Assembly (NCBI GenBank): GCA_029204225.1
Contig: CM055092.1
Location: 81,203,870 to 81,267,869, forward strand
Length of the DNA stretch: 64,000 nt
Direction: 5' to 3'
Origin: Diphasiastrum complanatum
Lineage: Eukaryota > Streptophyta > Lycopodiopsida > Lycopodiales > Lycopodiaceae
Shown: piece by piece, positions 45,770 to 57,640 of the stretch
Layout of the letters: each line of letters begins with the position of its first letter
Position numbering within the stretch: the first letter of the stretch is position 1
Notes under the pieces: generated by a model
What the model saw: only the letters and a program-made list of their open reading frames with translations
What the model was told of the DNA's origin: nothing
Databases searched by the model: none
Made by a program: the position numbers and the translations under genes

Positions 45770-46511
45770 AGTGAATACTCATGACATACAGAAAATCTAT
45801 GGAAAATAAGGTCGTATATTTTCTTTCGGATTGTTTCACAATCATTCAAGAGAAATGTTGGGATATTTAGTGTCAGCGATAATCGTATGTTCTGTTTTTT
45901 TGTATATTTTCTTCTAGCTAAGTATTCGATGATATTCTACTGTCGGCGACTCAAAATCCAAAAACATAAGTCTTCTGCATACGATCATAGAAAATGATGC
46001 TGATTTTTGTCCATTCTACCGTAAGCAGACTGTCCTATGATCAGACATGGCCTATGATTGCAAATAGTTAGTCACATAACCAGGACTCATTCATATTGAT
46101 ATACATGAAATCCAGTGAGACATGATACCTTATCATGAACCCGAATAATTTGTATTTGATTGCTCTATAACTTAAATCAGTACATCATCATCATACATAG
46201 TGGACCCAACACAAATGATCTCTTCTTCAATGAGTAAACTGGAAAAGAAGTTCATGAGATGCTGGAGATCGACGATCGAAACAATATGCTTTATTGTGCA
46301 AAGGTAACGAGTTCTAGACTGAATAAAGTTTTGAAATTTTTGCATTTCGAGTATAATGCAATGGGCTGCTACAAACTGCCCGCCTCTTTTACAATTAATT
46401 TTTATAGAAAGTCGAGATGGATAAAAAAAAATTACAACACTCGTCTATGTTCTACCAGTAACCGTTGAAAATCATATGTGAAAGTTTGTTTGTAATGATA
46501 TATGTCATTCC
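45770..46511. other. Unassigned interval upstream of the expansin pseudogene
   Basis: No gene is supported. The 69-residue frame at 46,259-46,468 has no recognised features. This lies 3' of the expansin locus. Confidence 0.35.
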
Positions 46512-47836
46512 TTAGTAGAACTCATTTTCACTGAAGGTTTGACCAAATTTAAAGGGGCAACATTGTCAGACGCGATTTGCATTCCTTCGGCTGTCGTGAC
46601 TTGAAAGGATAAACTTTGGCCTACTAGCATAGTGTCACATTCCCAGCTCTGTCCCCAGTTTCGCTTTATGGAAATCCAGCCCGTTTCGAAACCTTTAACT
46701 GAAACATCAGATATGTCGCCCATGCCACCCACATTACTGACCAGCACAGATTAAACCAGGGGTTGCCGTTGATGGTGAAACGCATACCTCCATCCATGTG
46801 GCATGGCACTCTACAGGCATCAATCACATATTTCAGTCTTTGGACGTCAAAAGGTCCGTGCTAAAATTTAAAACTACTAATCTCTAGAAATATCGCCTTT
46901 AACGAATATCTTACAGGAATAAAACAAGTGCAACATATGTATGAGCTTGAATGCATGTATCCCAATCATAGCGGATGCTGCAAAGTACTAGTAGCACTTC
47001 TCAATCATTGAAAGCAAATAAATTTTATTCCTAGCTCGAAAAGACCAGAATACCCAAGTGCACAAAGAGACCAGAATACCCAAGTGCACAAAGAGGTTAG
47101 GGTAACTTGCAATTGCGTTGAATGGTAAGTTAATGGTAGCTTGTGACTGGAATTCTACAATAGCTTAAGACAAAAGTCAGTAAACTCAGCTCGCAATGTA
47201 TATCTATGGAGGAAAGACCGACCAATGTTTTTAAGATGCTACCTTCGATAGAGAACAGGCACAATGACTGCACGCCAAAAACCGATTTGAGAGAACGCCG
47301 GCTGTGACATATCAAAGTGCTCTCGGGGAATGTTGCACCAACCTCCATTGTCATTCGGAAAAGATAAGTTTGGAGGGCATAACTTTGTAGGCGTAATAAA
47401 CACAGATGAATTTCCAGGGTTGCACCACTGGGTATTGTTCCAACACTTGATTTCGTAGCATCCACCACAAGCTGCACCATTCTTAAACAATACCGTGACG
47501 AGTGCTGCTGTATTTGTACCGTAACCCTGGCTGTAGAGGTTGCCATATCCGCATGCGCCATCTAATCACAGCCGATATATTACAACGAGAAGTATGACCT
47601 GCAGAGTGTCATTAAGCAAACTTAAGTTCAAAGTACCGTTGCGGTTAAACAATGTGTGCACTCCTTGCACAAGTAAAGCCAGTGACTTACCCATTGTGCC
47701 TGTTGCGTCACTACCTCCAGCATGCGCTTCATTCCAATGCCTCGGTTCAGATGAATATCGTGCTTGCGAACCTTGGTAATAGCTTTTAATTAAGATCTTC
47801 TCCAATTGAGCTGATAGAGGCATGAAGCGATCCATT
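46512..47836 (-). pseudogene. Alpha-expansin pseudogene, three exons
   Basis: Expansins loosen plant cell walls. Exon 1 (to 47,691): HWNEAHAGGSDATGTMG, lacking the TFY of the conserved AHATFYGG. Intron: GTAAGT at 47,690 to AG at 47,562. Exon 2 (47,561-47,243): GACGYGNLYSQGYGTN, NGAACGGCYEIKCWNN, CPPNLSFPNDNGGWCN, HFDMSQPAFSQI, VPVLYRR, with the Cys set and HFD motif kept. Intron to AG at 46,811. Exon 3 (46,810-46,512): CHMDGGMRFTINGNPWFNL, then a one-base loss near 46,748, LVSNVGGMGDISDVSVKGFE, NWGQSWECDTMLVGQSLSFQ, another shift near NVAP, and the family end FGQTFSENEFY. Both intron positions are those of EXPA genes. No signal peptide is visible. Three lesions argue for a pseudogene, unless the shifts are sequencing errors. 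Confidence 0.85.
47039..47093. repeat. Short tandem duplication in expansin intron 2 side
   Basis: A 27-bp unit containing GACCAGAATACCCAAGTGCA is present twice in a row (47,043-47,096), within the second intron of the expansin pseudogene. Confidence 0.7.
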
Positions 47837-47874
47837 GTCCTGTCACCAAAAGATACACAAGAAAGCTCCCGCAA

Positions 47875-49040
47875 AAATGTGTCCCGTATATCGACCGATA
47901 AGTTCTAGTTTGACATACGACGGGTGAAATAGCGCCAAATAAATAATTCAAAATTTTCAGCAACTAAACTTTTCAGTTTATGGTTTTGTTATTTGTTTTG
48001 CGTTTGCTCAAACAAAGGGACGGCAAGCACTCCGATTCCTTAAAGGTTTAAATCTAAAAGTGTTATGCTCATCTGATGTGGTTCATGCCCTACATGTCAT
48101 GTTGTATTTAGGTGAAAATTTCAAACCCTCATTATCATTGATGCACTGAAATGAATGTTAACGACAAGAACTGCATATGTATTGAGGAAAAGGGGATGGA
48201 GATGGGAGGCAAAGGAAATACAAGCCTCCAATATGAAGGTGAACCTTTAAGAAGAGATGTTGGTCATCAAGACGAGAGTCATTACTTAATGTGTGGCTAT
48301 CATTGAAATCAGAGAGGAAAATGTGCAAGGACGGATGAATCTAAATGTGGTTCATGGAGGGGGCGGGTGTGAATGCACACACAAAGCTGGAAAACTAATA
48401 ATTGTACACTAAGAAACTCTAGGAAGGTGGCATGTATAGAAATTTTTTTCCTACAGGCTTGTGAATTACACTTCTAAATTCTAATAAAATGCTTTGACAT
48501 GATAAAAACAAATGACCTTATATAGAGATGATTAAGGACAACAAATGAGTATATAGGCTCTTAATTTGATTGCAATGACATGGATAAGAGCAACAACCAA
48601 GTTGTTGGTGGAATAGCTACTCCACACGTAGGGAAGAAAATGAATGAGGTGTCTTTGGTTGGATGACAAGTCTTTGATACTCTTTTGCATGAATGTACAA
48701 CAAATAAAAGTGCTAGGAGAGAATGCATTAATTGAATTAGAAGACTCATTGACAATATTTTTAATATGACCATTTCCATTTTAAATGAATAACATAAATT
48801 TAAAAAATCTGGATAATTGTACCACATGATTTTTGACACAAAAAAAGGATTGGTTAGCCAAAAAAGCCACATGAAATCAAACTTGAAACATCACATTTGT
48901 CATTTGTCTTGCTGGAATTTGAAAGAATCTATTGCCTTCTTTACAATAATCTCTTCCCTCTTAGATAATATCCATGGCGCCTTTGGAAGTACAATTCTAA
49001 TCATTTGTGCCCATAAGCATGCCATTCTCTAAATTTCTCA
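47875..49040. other. Unassigned interval 5' of the expansin pseudogene
   Basis: This would hold the expansin promoter. No TATA box or regulatory site is convincing. The frame at 48,561-48,872 is AT-rich with no domain. Confidence 0.35.
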
Positions 49041-49044
49041 TTAG

Positions 49045-49335
49045 GCATCCCAAAACCATAAACCCCAAAATCCCTTATCCAAAACCCTAAACGCTAATTA
49101 CCACAATCCTTACCCTACATACTAAACCCCAAACTATTGACTCGAAATCCCAAGTCCTAACCCTTATCTGAAACCCTAAACACTAATTACCACAATCCTT
49201 ACCCTACATACTAAACCCCAAACTATTGACTCTAAATCCCAAACTTTTCTTAGATCCCTTATCCTAGATCCCTAGACCACTTATCCTCGATCCTAAACCC
49301 CAAACCTCTTATCCTAAATGCTCAACTCAATACCC
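49045..49335. repeat. Degenerate telomere-like CCCTAAA repeats with a tandem duplication
   Basis: The plus strand is full of AAACCCTAAAC and CCTTATCC-type words, decayed forms of the plant telomere unit CCCTAAA. A unit of about 90 bp starting near CCTTATCCAAAACC (49,073) is repeated near 49,161, sharing CTAATTACCACAATCC and TACTAAACCCCAAACTATTG. Such interstitial telomere-like tracts are common in plants. Confidence 0.65.
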
Positions 49336-50589
49336 CAAACTCCTTACCTTAGAAGGAACGATGTAAATGAGAGAGAGAGAGAGAGATAGATAGTATGTGT
49401 TATTTTAGAATTGTGTGTAGGTGGCAAAGCATGAAAGATTTGAATAGTCATTAAATTTCCCATTCTAGAAAGGTGTATAGCTATAAGTTTTCTTCCGTTA
49501 CTAAATTTTGCTATGTTTGAGTGAAACATTTGTTGTAGGGTATTGGTGCTTCATACCCAGATCTATGGAATCTATATGTTGACTGGAAAGCCAAGTATGC
49601 TATGCACCAAAAGAATATGGCCTAAAACATCAAATCCAAGAAGCTACTTAAAAAAACATCATCAGTTTATGACGCATTCTCTTTAATCGTCAACTTCATC
49701 GCCAAAGTGTTGGATGCAATGTGGAGTTTCTAGTTGCAGGGATCTTTTGTCAGATTTGATGTTAAGCTATTGAAAAACATCATACCAAGAAAGGAAAAGG
49801 ATGAGGAATATTTGGATTTCACAGCCCAGGCAATTTAGAATGCAACTTGCTTGTTAAAATTGAAAGCTATCACATCATAGTGATTGGGCAATATCATGAA
49901 GCTCAGGAAATCAATAAAGTGCGACAAATAGAGCTTGATGTTCTATTATCTGCTAATCTACAGGCTGAACTAGATTAAAGACATGTAGAGGGATTTACAG
50001 ATTTCTTTGCTATGATCGACATCTTTAATGGAATGATGTATGAAGAAATCTTTGAAATTTCTTTTGTATGTTGTTCGGACCTTAGTGTTTGCTAAGGCGC
50101 TTCACATTTAAAGAAGGGGAGATGTGATACCCTAGTAAATTCATAAACATGAATAAAGCAATATATTCAATCTTATTAAATCAAGCTCAAATACATATGA
50201 AGACTAAGGAACCAATATATGTCAAAGGCCTTACATTGAAGACTATTTAAAGGAATGTAATTCAAAAAGGAACATAATGAAGTGAACACTACAACATTTT
50301 GGAAGATTTACGACCCAATTACCAAGGCTTGTTTGAAGCAAAAATTTAAAAAGAAAGTCCATAAATCATGGTATGTCCAACAATGTATGTCTGGCTAACA
50401 GAACCTAGATAATTGCATTGATCCCCAATGTATCCTGAGAATATTTTTGTGTTGTTTATAGAGTGTGTTTTCCATAAATCCCTCATGTTGTGATGAGAGT
50501 GAGTGACTTATGAGGGATATATTGAGGGAGGCCAATATATCCCTCGGGTAGTACAAAATAAGATAAGAACCAGTGCCAAAGAAAAATAC
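49336..50589. other. Unassigned interval; probable chromovirus 3' flank at its right
   Basis: 49,365-49,390 is a (GA)n run. 49,540-50,130 reads like decayed coding sequence (plus strand, for example KNIIPRKEKDEEYLDFTAQ) but I cannot assign it. The right end, on the minus strand from 50,589, continues the chromovirus that the LINE interrupts, and may include its 3' untranslated region and LTR; no LTR edge is clear. Confidence 0.35.
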
Positions 50590-50602
50590 TGCATCAAGAT
50601 AT

Positions 50603-52922
50603 TTTTTTTTTTTTTTGCAAGCCTCCATAGACGTTGCAGGGAAAACCCATGCACCAGAGTTATTACCGTCGGGCCGCAATTTGCTTCCCTTCGGATTTTC
50701 CTCCCGCGTTCGACCGCGGCCGCCCCCAACAGGCGAGGTGGTAGGCACCAACACCGCGTAGGTGCAGGCCGTGTGGGGGTCTCACCCACTAAACCCAAGC
50801 TGGAGGCTGGACCGCCGCACTAGGGTGTGCAACAAATGGCATAGTGCGACAAGGCAAGTGCCCAACACTCACGGTGCATTGGCATGCTATGGGGAAAGGG
50901 TCCCCCCAAAGAGCCCGATTACTCAGAGCCCAGCGGCTGCCCAGGGGCGACAGTCGTGACCTCCCCAGGTTACCCCGGTTCAGTCCGTGATGCAGAACAG
51001 AGGGGCCTCTGACTGCCAAAAAGTGCGACCATAGTCGCACGCGCCAATCCCGCCTCCGAGCCAACCCACCGGGACCGTCCCTCATACGGTACAAATCGAC
51101 CACTTACAATGATCCCCCAGACCCTGTGCCACTACCAGCAGCCGGAGGATGGGTAGTTCTCACTCGACTATTGGCAAATTTCTTCATTAGTAGGGGAATG
51201 ACTTCAGCCAGAAATTCGGCCATCCGTTCGTATCCCCACTTCGGAGTATTTTTGCCCGGGACTCCTCCCCACATGGGTAACCTTATTCCGCCTATGTGGC
51301 CACCCGCCAGCACAGGCCACTTTTTCTCAACAGCGAGGGTACCCAAATTGCGATCGTTAAGCCAATCGATGGCTGGTTGCAGGAGCCGTTTCCTGTGCTC
51401 GGACAGGGCTGGGCATGACAAGAGCAAATGCCCTATACAGTCCCCCTTCCCATCTTCCCCACACATAACGCAAGTGTCCCGGATACACGGATCAGCAATG
51501 CCGAACCGGATGGCACGTTGGTTAAGTACCAGCCCTCCCATCCTTAGAAGCGCAAGCAGTCTAAGGCCACGGTTAACTTTGTTCCCCTTCAGCCCCCCTC
51601 GGGCTAGGTATTTCCTAGAGGCCAAAAAACCGTGTTTGATATAGTTGGAGAGGCCGATGCTCCCGCGTTGTATGTCCCACCTGTCCCACGTGCTCATCTT
51701 TACCCCCTTCTCGTTTCTTTGCCCCTTCGAGGTAAACTTGTTCATCCAATTACTCGTGCGTTGGAGCCAGGTCCATTTGGAACCCGACTTAAAAGCGACT
51801 TTTGGAGAGCTCGCCACCAGTAGTGGCGCCCAAGTATGAAGCGAGGGTAACTTATTCAGGATCCGGATGCGGTGCGAGGCAAAGGACGCCGCGAGAGGGG
51901 GGATATTGAACTCACGACAAATGACTGAGGAACACACAGACGTGGATTTTCCGGCCTTCCCCAACGTCCATTTTACAGCGGTATTGATGATGCCTTGGAG
52001 GGAGTTAAAAGACTTTTGATCGTGCATTCCAAAGAGCTCAGCACCGAAAGCAAGAACCGGAACCAACACCACCTTAATGAGGAGGATTCTCGAATTCATC
52101 GGGACTCTTCTGGAGACCAGGAGATGTCTCATGCCATTCAGTGCTTTCAACCCAGAGGCGTGTCTATCTTTGATCGCCTCCCTAATATTCCAATCTGGGG
52201 TCAGTATGACCCCCAAATATTTATAACTCTGGCACTGCTGCAACTGTGTGGTTCCGAGAAAAAAGCTAAAGTCCCTCCCCAAATTCCTATTAGGGCTCCA
52301 GATCATGACTTGGCACTTGTCATACCCGAAGTCCATCTCCCACTTGGTGGCCCAAGCAAAAATCCGATTCAATGCTTCCTGGAGCTTCTGAGGGCTGTCG
52401 GCCAAAAGCACAACATCATCCGCGTAGAGTAAGGCTTGTATCTTCTTACCAAGGCCAGGCACCAGAACACCAAGCGCCACATTTTCGTCAATGATATCAT
52501 TAATAAAAATGTTGAACAGGGTAGGTGAGGCTGGGCATCCCTGCCGAACTCCCCTTTGCACCGGAATTGGCTCCGACAGACCACTCCCGACTCTAACTTT
52601 CACGCTTGAGTGTGCATACAATCCCTTAAAAAAATCCAACATTCTGCCGCATACCCCCGCCACTGCTAATTTGTGGAGGAGAGCCCCGTGAGGGACCATG
52701 TCATAAGCCTTACGGAAATCGATGAACGCCGCAAAAGTAGGCAGGCCACTGTTTCTGCGTCGAAGGATGATTTCCTGAAGCGAGACAACTTGGCCCGCGC
52801 ACTCCTCCAGTTTTCTGAATCCCGCTTGGCCTCGGAGAAAAAACCCATCGCTCTCAAGGGATCCCGCCAAGCGACCAACCAATATCGAAGTAAGGATTTT
52901 AAGTGCAACGGGAATCAAAGAA
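50603..52922 (-). mobile_element. 5'-truncated LINE with poly(A) and 13-bp target duplication
   Basis: A 2.32-kb minus-strand insertion has a T-run at 50,602-50,616, its poly(A) tail on the minus strand. The 13-base duplication TGCATCAAGATAT lies at 50,590-50,602 and 52,923-52,935. The 5' end is cut inside the reverse transcriptase. A GC-rich 3' region of about 490 bp follows the ORF. It is inserted in the C-terminal part of a chromovirus pol. This is the normal product of target-primed reverse transcription. Confidence 0.9.
51104..52922 (-). CDS. LINE ORF2 fragment: reverse transcriptase and C-terminal zinc knuckle
   Basis: An open frame of 608 residues, the first three supplied by target sequence. 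Non-LTR reverse transcriptase motifs: GQAGFRK (34-40), FIDFRKAYDMV (69-79, first catalytic Asp), QRGVRQGCPASPTLFNIFIND (125-145), LLYADDVVLLA (167-177, catalytic YADD) and YKYLGVIL further on. A C-terminal knuckle follows: CVMCGEDGKGDCIGHLLLSC (Cys-x2-Cys ... His-x4-Cys). Endonuclease and ORF1 lie in the missing 5' part. There is no stop or frameshift, so the insertion is likely young. The region is clearly more GC-rich than its surroundings. It cannot move by itself. Confidence 0.85.
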
Positions 52923-52935
52923 TGCATCAAGATAT

Positions 52936-54284
52936 CCCATCTGAGAAAGGAACATCAAGAGAAGTCGGAGCATCCCGAGAAGCAATGGTAGCTGCAACTG
53001 ATCGAGCCTGATAAGCCAGGATAGGGGTATGATAAAAAACATCAATGGGCTCCCAAGTAGCCTCCTCAATAGGACAACCAAAAATTGAACCCGCCGATGG
53101 CGACGACTATGCAATAAGCGCACCTGTAAAATAGCAGCTGGCAAGAATGGAAAAAGCTCTGGATCCGTAGGAAATGAGGAATCTCGAGGAGCATCATCCT
53201 CAATAGCAGCACGTTATAAACTGACATGAAAGATATCACAAGCCCGAGTAGCAGCAGGTAACTCAAGATGATATGTAACTGGACTGAGGCGCTCAAGAAT
53301 CTGAAAAGGCTCATAATAGCACGACGCAAGCTTCTCAGTAGAAGCAAGACCCTGTACAAAACGATGGCGAGCAAAGTGGGTACGGAAAGCTGTCTTGTGC
53401 TCATCAGGAGGATGCATACGAATCTGGTGATAACCGGAATGGAGGTCAAGTTTAGAAAAGATCTTGGCATCAAACAGGTCATCCATATGAGGGATAGGAT
53501 ACTGATTACGGATAGTAAGTTTATTTAAAGCACGATAATCAATACATAGATGTTTAGTACCATCCTTCTTATCAACAAGTAAAACGGGAGCACCAAAAGG
53601 ACTGTGGCTAGGAACAATAAGACCTTGATGTAATAAATCAGACACCTGACGTTGGACTTCCTCGCGCTCAACAATAGACATACGAAAAGGAGGACGAGAA
53701 GGAGGTGATGCAGAGGAAACAGGGTCTACATGGTGGTTGACATCTCGTAAAGGTGGTAACTGAGTCGGCTCTCTAAAAACATGCTCAAATTCACGCAACA
53801 GTTCAGAAAATACTTGTGGCAAAGGTGGTGCATCCGCAATAGGCTGAACTGGCTAAACAGAAAGAATAGCTGCACAGTGGGCCTTTGGGAGGCTCCGTAT
53901 GAACTGCTTCCCAGAAATAAGCTGATAGTCCTCCCGAGAATCAATACCAAAAAATATATCTTGAGTACCATCATGAGAGAATGTCAATGTCTGCTGCTGG
54001 AGGTCTACTGTAACCGCACCAAGGGATGCAAACCAATTAGCACCGAGGATAAGATCATACAGTGTAAGTGGAATAATATGAAAATCTGTCTGACCAAGGA
54101 AGTCTCCAATCCGATATGAAAGCTGCTGATACATCTGCGTGCTAGGAAAAGAGTGTGCACTCGCAACCTCAACATGCAAGGGATGAGGCGTAGTGATTGG
54201 CATAGCACGAATGTGTGTAGTAATATGACTGCTGAGAAACGAGTGAGTGCTACTTGTGTCAACAAGGGGATTCATTCCTCACTT
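52936..54284 (-). pseudogene. Chromovirus (Ty3/gypsy) deletion derivative
   Basis: On the minus strand: an aspartic protease region (54,275-53,853) with LVDTSSTHSFLSSHI and YDLILGANWFASLG; then the N-terminal RT (53,822-53,350) with [60 protein letters not shown] and KTAFRTHF. There the frame jumps directly into the integrase end, [20 protein letters not shown] and ACDIFHVSL. Past a frameshift come ILQVRLLHSRRHRRV and PIEEATWEPIDVF, a chromodomain of the kind at the C-terminus of chromovirus integrases. Most of RT, all RNase H and the integrase core are deleted, with the frame kept across the join. The LINE interrupts its 3' end. Confidence 0.75.
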
Positions 54285-55029
54285 GTGCTAGCGAAGCTCT
54301 TGCAAATTTTTCTTGCAACCAAAGCCTTCCAAATTTCCTGCATTTCCTTTTGATACAGTCTCACGCGGTTATAATTCCTTTATGATCATCATTTCTTCTA
54401 CCGATACTTTCCAATCTTTGCGCTATACTATCCATCGTGATGTCCCATCTGCAACGGACATCATGATTCTTCCTAGCACAAGCATGGTCACTCAGTGGAT
54501 GACCCTTATGGAGCCTCTACTTAATGCAATGGGTATTCATGAGAGAGCCTTTTCAGGACGCATCAATATGGATTTCATCACTCTTGCCGTCAGTACGTGG
54601 AAGGAAGAGAAATCCAAGTTTAACATCACCTTCCAAGGAGCCACACACAAAGTGTGCATCACTGAGGCTGCACTTGCAGCTATAGGAATCTCATTCGGTT
54701 CGCATGCCTCACCCAATCACAAGCACGCCAAACAGGCCATCAAGCCATACATTGACCTCACCAACGATCTGCATTGGACTAATGATGGCTACCTTCTGGA
54801 AGCCATCACCGAGCCTTCCATCCATGCCGCTGCCCAATTGTTGAATCATTTCCTGATGGTTGGCAACCTCAGGAAAGACCGCATCACATCTCAAATCCTT
54901 CATAGGATAGTCGAGTCCCACATAAAGTTGGCCAAAGCCCCTCTTGAACCATATAACTGGTTCAAGACTGTTTCTGGTGAGCTCAAGCGAACTATTAAGG
55001 CCGATACAAAGCAGCAGTTCATCGCCGGC
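54285..55029 (+). pseudogene. Family G downstream ORF, N-terminal part (copy K2)
   Basis: Plus-strand copy of the start of the extra ORF, equal to 26,530-25,815 on the other strand and better kept: an uninterrupted frame from 54,313 through RYTIHRDVPSATDIMILPS, RINMDFITLAVSTWKEEKSK, KQAIKPYIDLTNDLHWTNDG, ITEPSIHAAAQLLNHFLMVG and AKAPLEPYNWFKTVSGELK. It keeps the 13 codons and the Gln codon lost in the main element. It is cut at 55,029 by a reversed LARD; the open frame runs on into the LARD LTR by chance, giving an apparent 317-residue ORF. Confidence 0.7.
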
Positions 55030-57640
55030 TGTAGCACAGGCATCCCAAAGGGAGCCGGGAACCACGACTTAGCTTCCCAGCCTTCAACTCTTGCCATCCA
55101 AACCCACTTGACATACAAGCAGCCAACTCGCCAACAACGATCAGACTTAACCAACTTGAAGTTCCGAAATCCAACATTGAGATCCAACCTAGCGCCATGC
55201 CAGATCGGGGGTCTCGATGTGGGTGACTTCCCTCCAAGCAAGCCGCCCGACATACATCAAACTTGACCAACTCGAAGCTTCATTACAAACGAGTAACATC
55301 CATTCCAAGCAAGCGGTCTGACTTACACCAGACTTAACCAACTGAAAGCTTCGTCACGAGCGCTGGAAGCCAACCTGGCGCCATGCCAGACTAGACAGCC
55401 ATAAATAGGTAACTTCCACCCAAGCAAGCCATCCAACTCAGCCGACAGGTTAGAGCCTGTTCCCCAAGAGCTTAACCCATTCACGTTCATGCAAGGAACA
55501 CTCAGAACCACAAGCCGCGACAGATATGGAAACGACCAGTTCCTGGACCAAATGGTCCCGACAGCATATCGCTGGCGCCACGGACCGAATGGTCCCGACG
55601 GCATACCGCTGGCGTCCCGGGATACGACCCTCAGCTATGTGCCAACTTAAAAATTTGGAAGCGGCCTTACAACTGGCGCTTTTACTGAACACTGAAACCC
55701 AGAAGGTAATCAGAGTCAGTTTGAGGAAAATCCCACTTTATTGATAAATTTGAGAAGGTTACATTTCAAGTGTGTGACCAACCCTAGTCTCTGGGGCGCT
55801 AGCATGCCAAGGCGAGAGCCATGACAACATTCCAGCAAGAGAGGCTGAGACTTGGTTGGAGCTCGCCCTGAGTCGCAACCCGCACTCCACTATAGTATTG
55901 GTGTGATTCGGCACCCCCCTCATACCAAGCACTCTACCCAAGCTGGTAAAGCACGTTTTTCTCTCTCTAGGATTTTCTCTTTCTAGAAAGTCATTTTCTC
56001 TCTCTAGATTTTATTGATCCCCAGACTTCCTTTAATCATGCCTAGATCGTGTGAGGTGATTGCACATCGATCTGAGCTCTCTGGACTCTGCTAGAACCGA
56101 TCAAAGATTTTCAGCCATAGGAACTTGGCGCCGGCTAGATTCTGGTCACAGTTGGCGCCGGGAGCAGCAGAGGCGCTGCTGGCACCGGGGACATAGCTGG
56201 CGCCGATGGCGCCAGAAGTAAAGTTTGTAAGGGTAGCTTTACAACATCCACCCCACCTTTATAAAATCTGATGTCCTCATCAGATGTCAGATTAAAGTAA
56301 AGGTGTCTCCCAATTAAAATAACTAAACATTTAAGCTACTTGGCACAATACTCAATTTACTGGCCACTTTTTATTAACATTGAGACTGGCACACCACAAG
56401 TCGGAGGCTCAGATCTTTGTACTGAAAAATTACATAACTTGAAAATATATCTTTGTCTCGGAAAAGCGTAGATTTGATATTGCTTTCGTAAAACCCGAGA
56501 ACCTTATTAACTGGTGACAGAGGCCTTTCTTTGAAATGTTCGCCCCTGTCGCTTCTGACTTTCGACTTTGGAACTCCTTTGAGCTCCTGATTTGTCCTTG
56601 ATGCACTTTGTGTTGAGCTCCCTAAGCTCCAGATTTGTTCAGTTCCGCACAGGTATCAAGGCTCCCTGAGCCGAAGGATTTATCGTTTCATTGCCCACTT
56701 TATGGTCCACTTCGTGCCTTGTTGCTTCTGCACCTTGATTTCTCTCATTGTCCCAGCCTGATCTTGAAACTTTTCCATCTTGGCTCTTAAAGATAGGCAA
56801 AGATTGAGTACTCCGCAATGCACCTCTCACTTAGCTTGAAGTAGCTCTTTGAATCAGCCCAAATGTAACCATTGACCTCGTGGAAAGCCAAAGCGTTGCA
56901 CCAGTTTGATCCGCATCCGAACTATCTCTTCGCGTTTGTTTGAAGCACCATGTCCGTCGCGCAAAACTTGACTTTCACAATTCCCACTGGTCAATTGCCT
57001 CACAGTCAAAACAAGAAGTGTACATCGAGCTTGGCTTCAAGTAGCTCTCTTTGAATCAGACACATGCACCCAGAGTTTGCACTAGTCCGATCTCAACGCA
57101 AACTGTCCCTTAGCGTCCGTTCGAAATACCAAGTCTCTCATGCAAGACTCAACTTTCACAGTTCCTTCATTGATCAGCTGCCTTACACGTAACACAAGCC
57201 AACGTACTCATATGTTTCCTCATCATTGCTAGTCCAGAGAAAGCCTATAACAAACTTTCATTTCCACAACAAAAACTTGTCAACTTATTATGTCCAAAGT
57301 TTGCCAGTCTCCTCGTGTGAGTATGGCTAGGTCACCTTGAATTTGCCCCCATTTTGATCAACTTTCATTCAAAATTTGCCCCAAGAGAGAGGTGTGTGTG
57401 ATAGTTCCCCTCCACTTATAAAATCAGCTGATCGGACTTAGAGTAGAGTTCTTCGGACAAAAAGCCTTTCCAACACTTTGCTTCCCATCTGCTAGGATTA
57501 TGGCTCGATCCAACTTGTTGCCAATCTCTGAAGAGGATCCTAGTCTTTTCCCCTTTGAGGAAAAACCCAACTGATACTGGATATCACCCATGCTCAGTGA
57601 GTTTCAGTTCCGAAGGTGGCCGTCCCAAAATGAAGACCAA
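55030..57640 (-). mobile_element. Reversed LARD: 3' LTR and partial internal region
   Basis: A complete LTR on the reverse strand (55,030-56,246, 1,217 bp, TGTAGCAC to TTACAACA), purine tract (56,247-56,262), and non-coding internal region to 57,640, where it is broken off and joined to a G LTR. It matches 12,958-15,590 closely. Its left end cuts the G downstream ORF after GCCGGC; the other end is lost, so no duplication can be checked. Confidence 0.75.

Noticed and set aside
50503-51103. Plus-strand ORFs in the GC-rich stretch 50.5-51.1 kb
   Set aside because: This is the 3' untranslated region of the LINE on the other strand; no domain is seen.
54313-55266. A single 317-residue gene
   Set aside because: The last ~79 residues are LARD LTR read through by chance; the real homology to the G extra ORF ends at 55,029.
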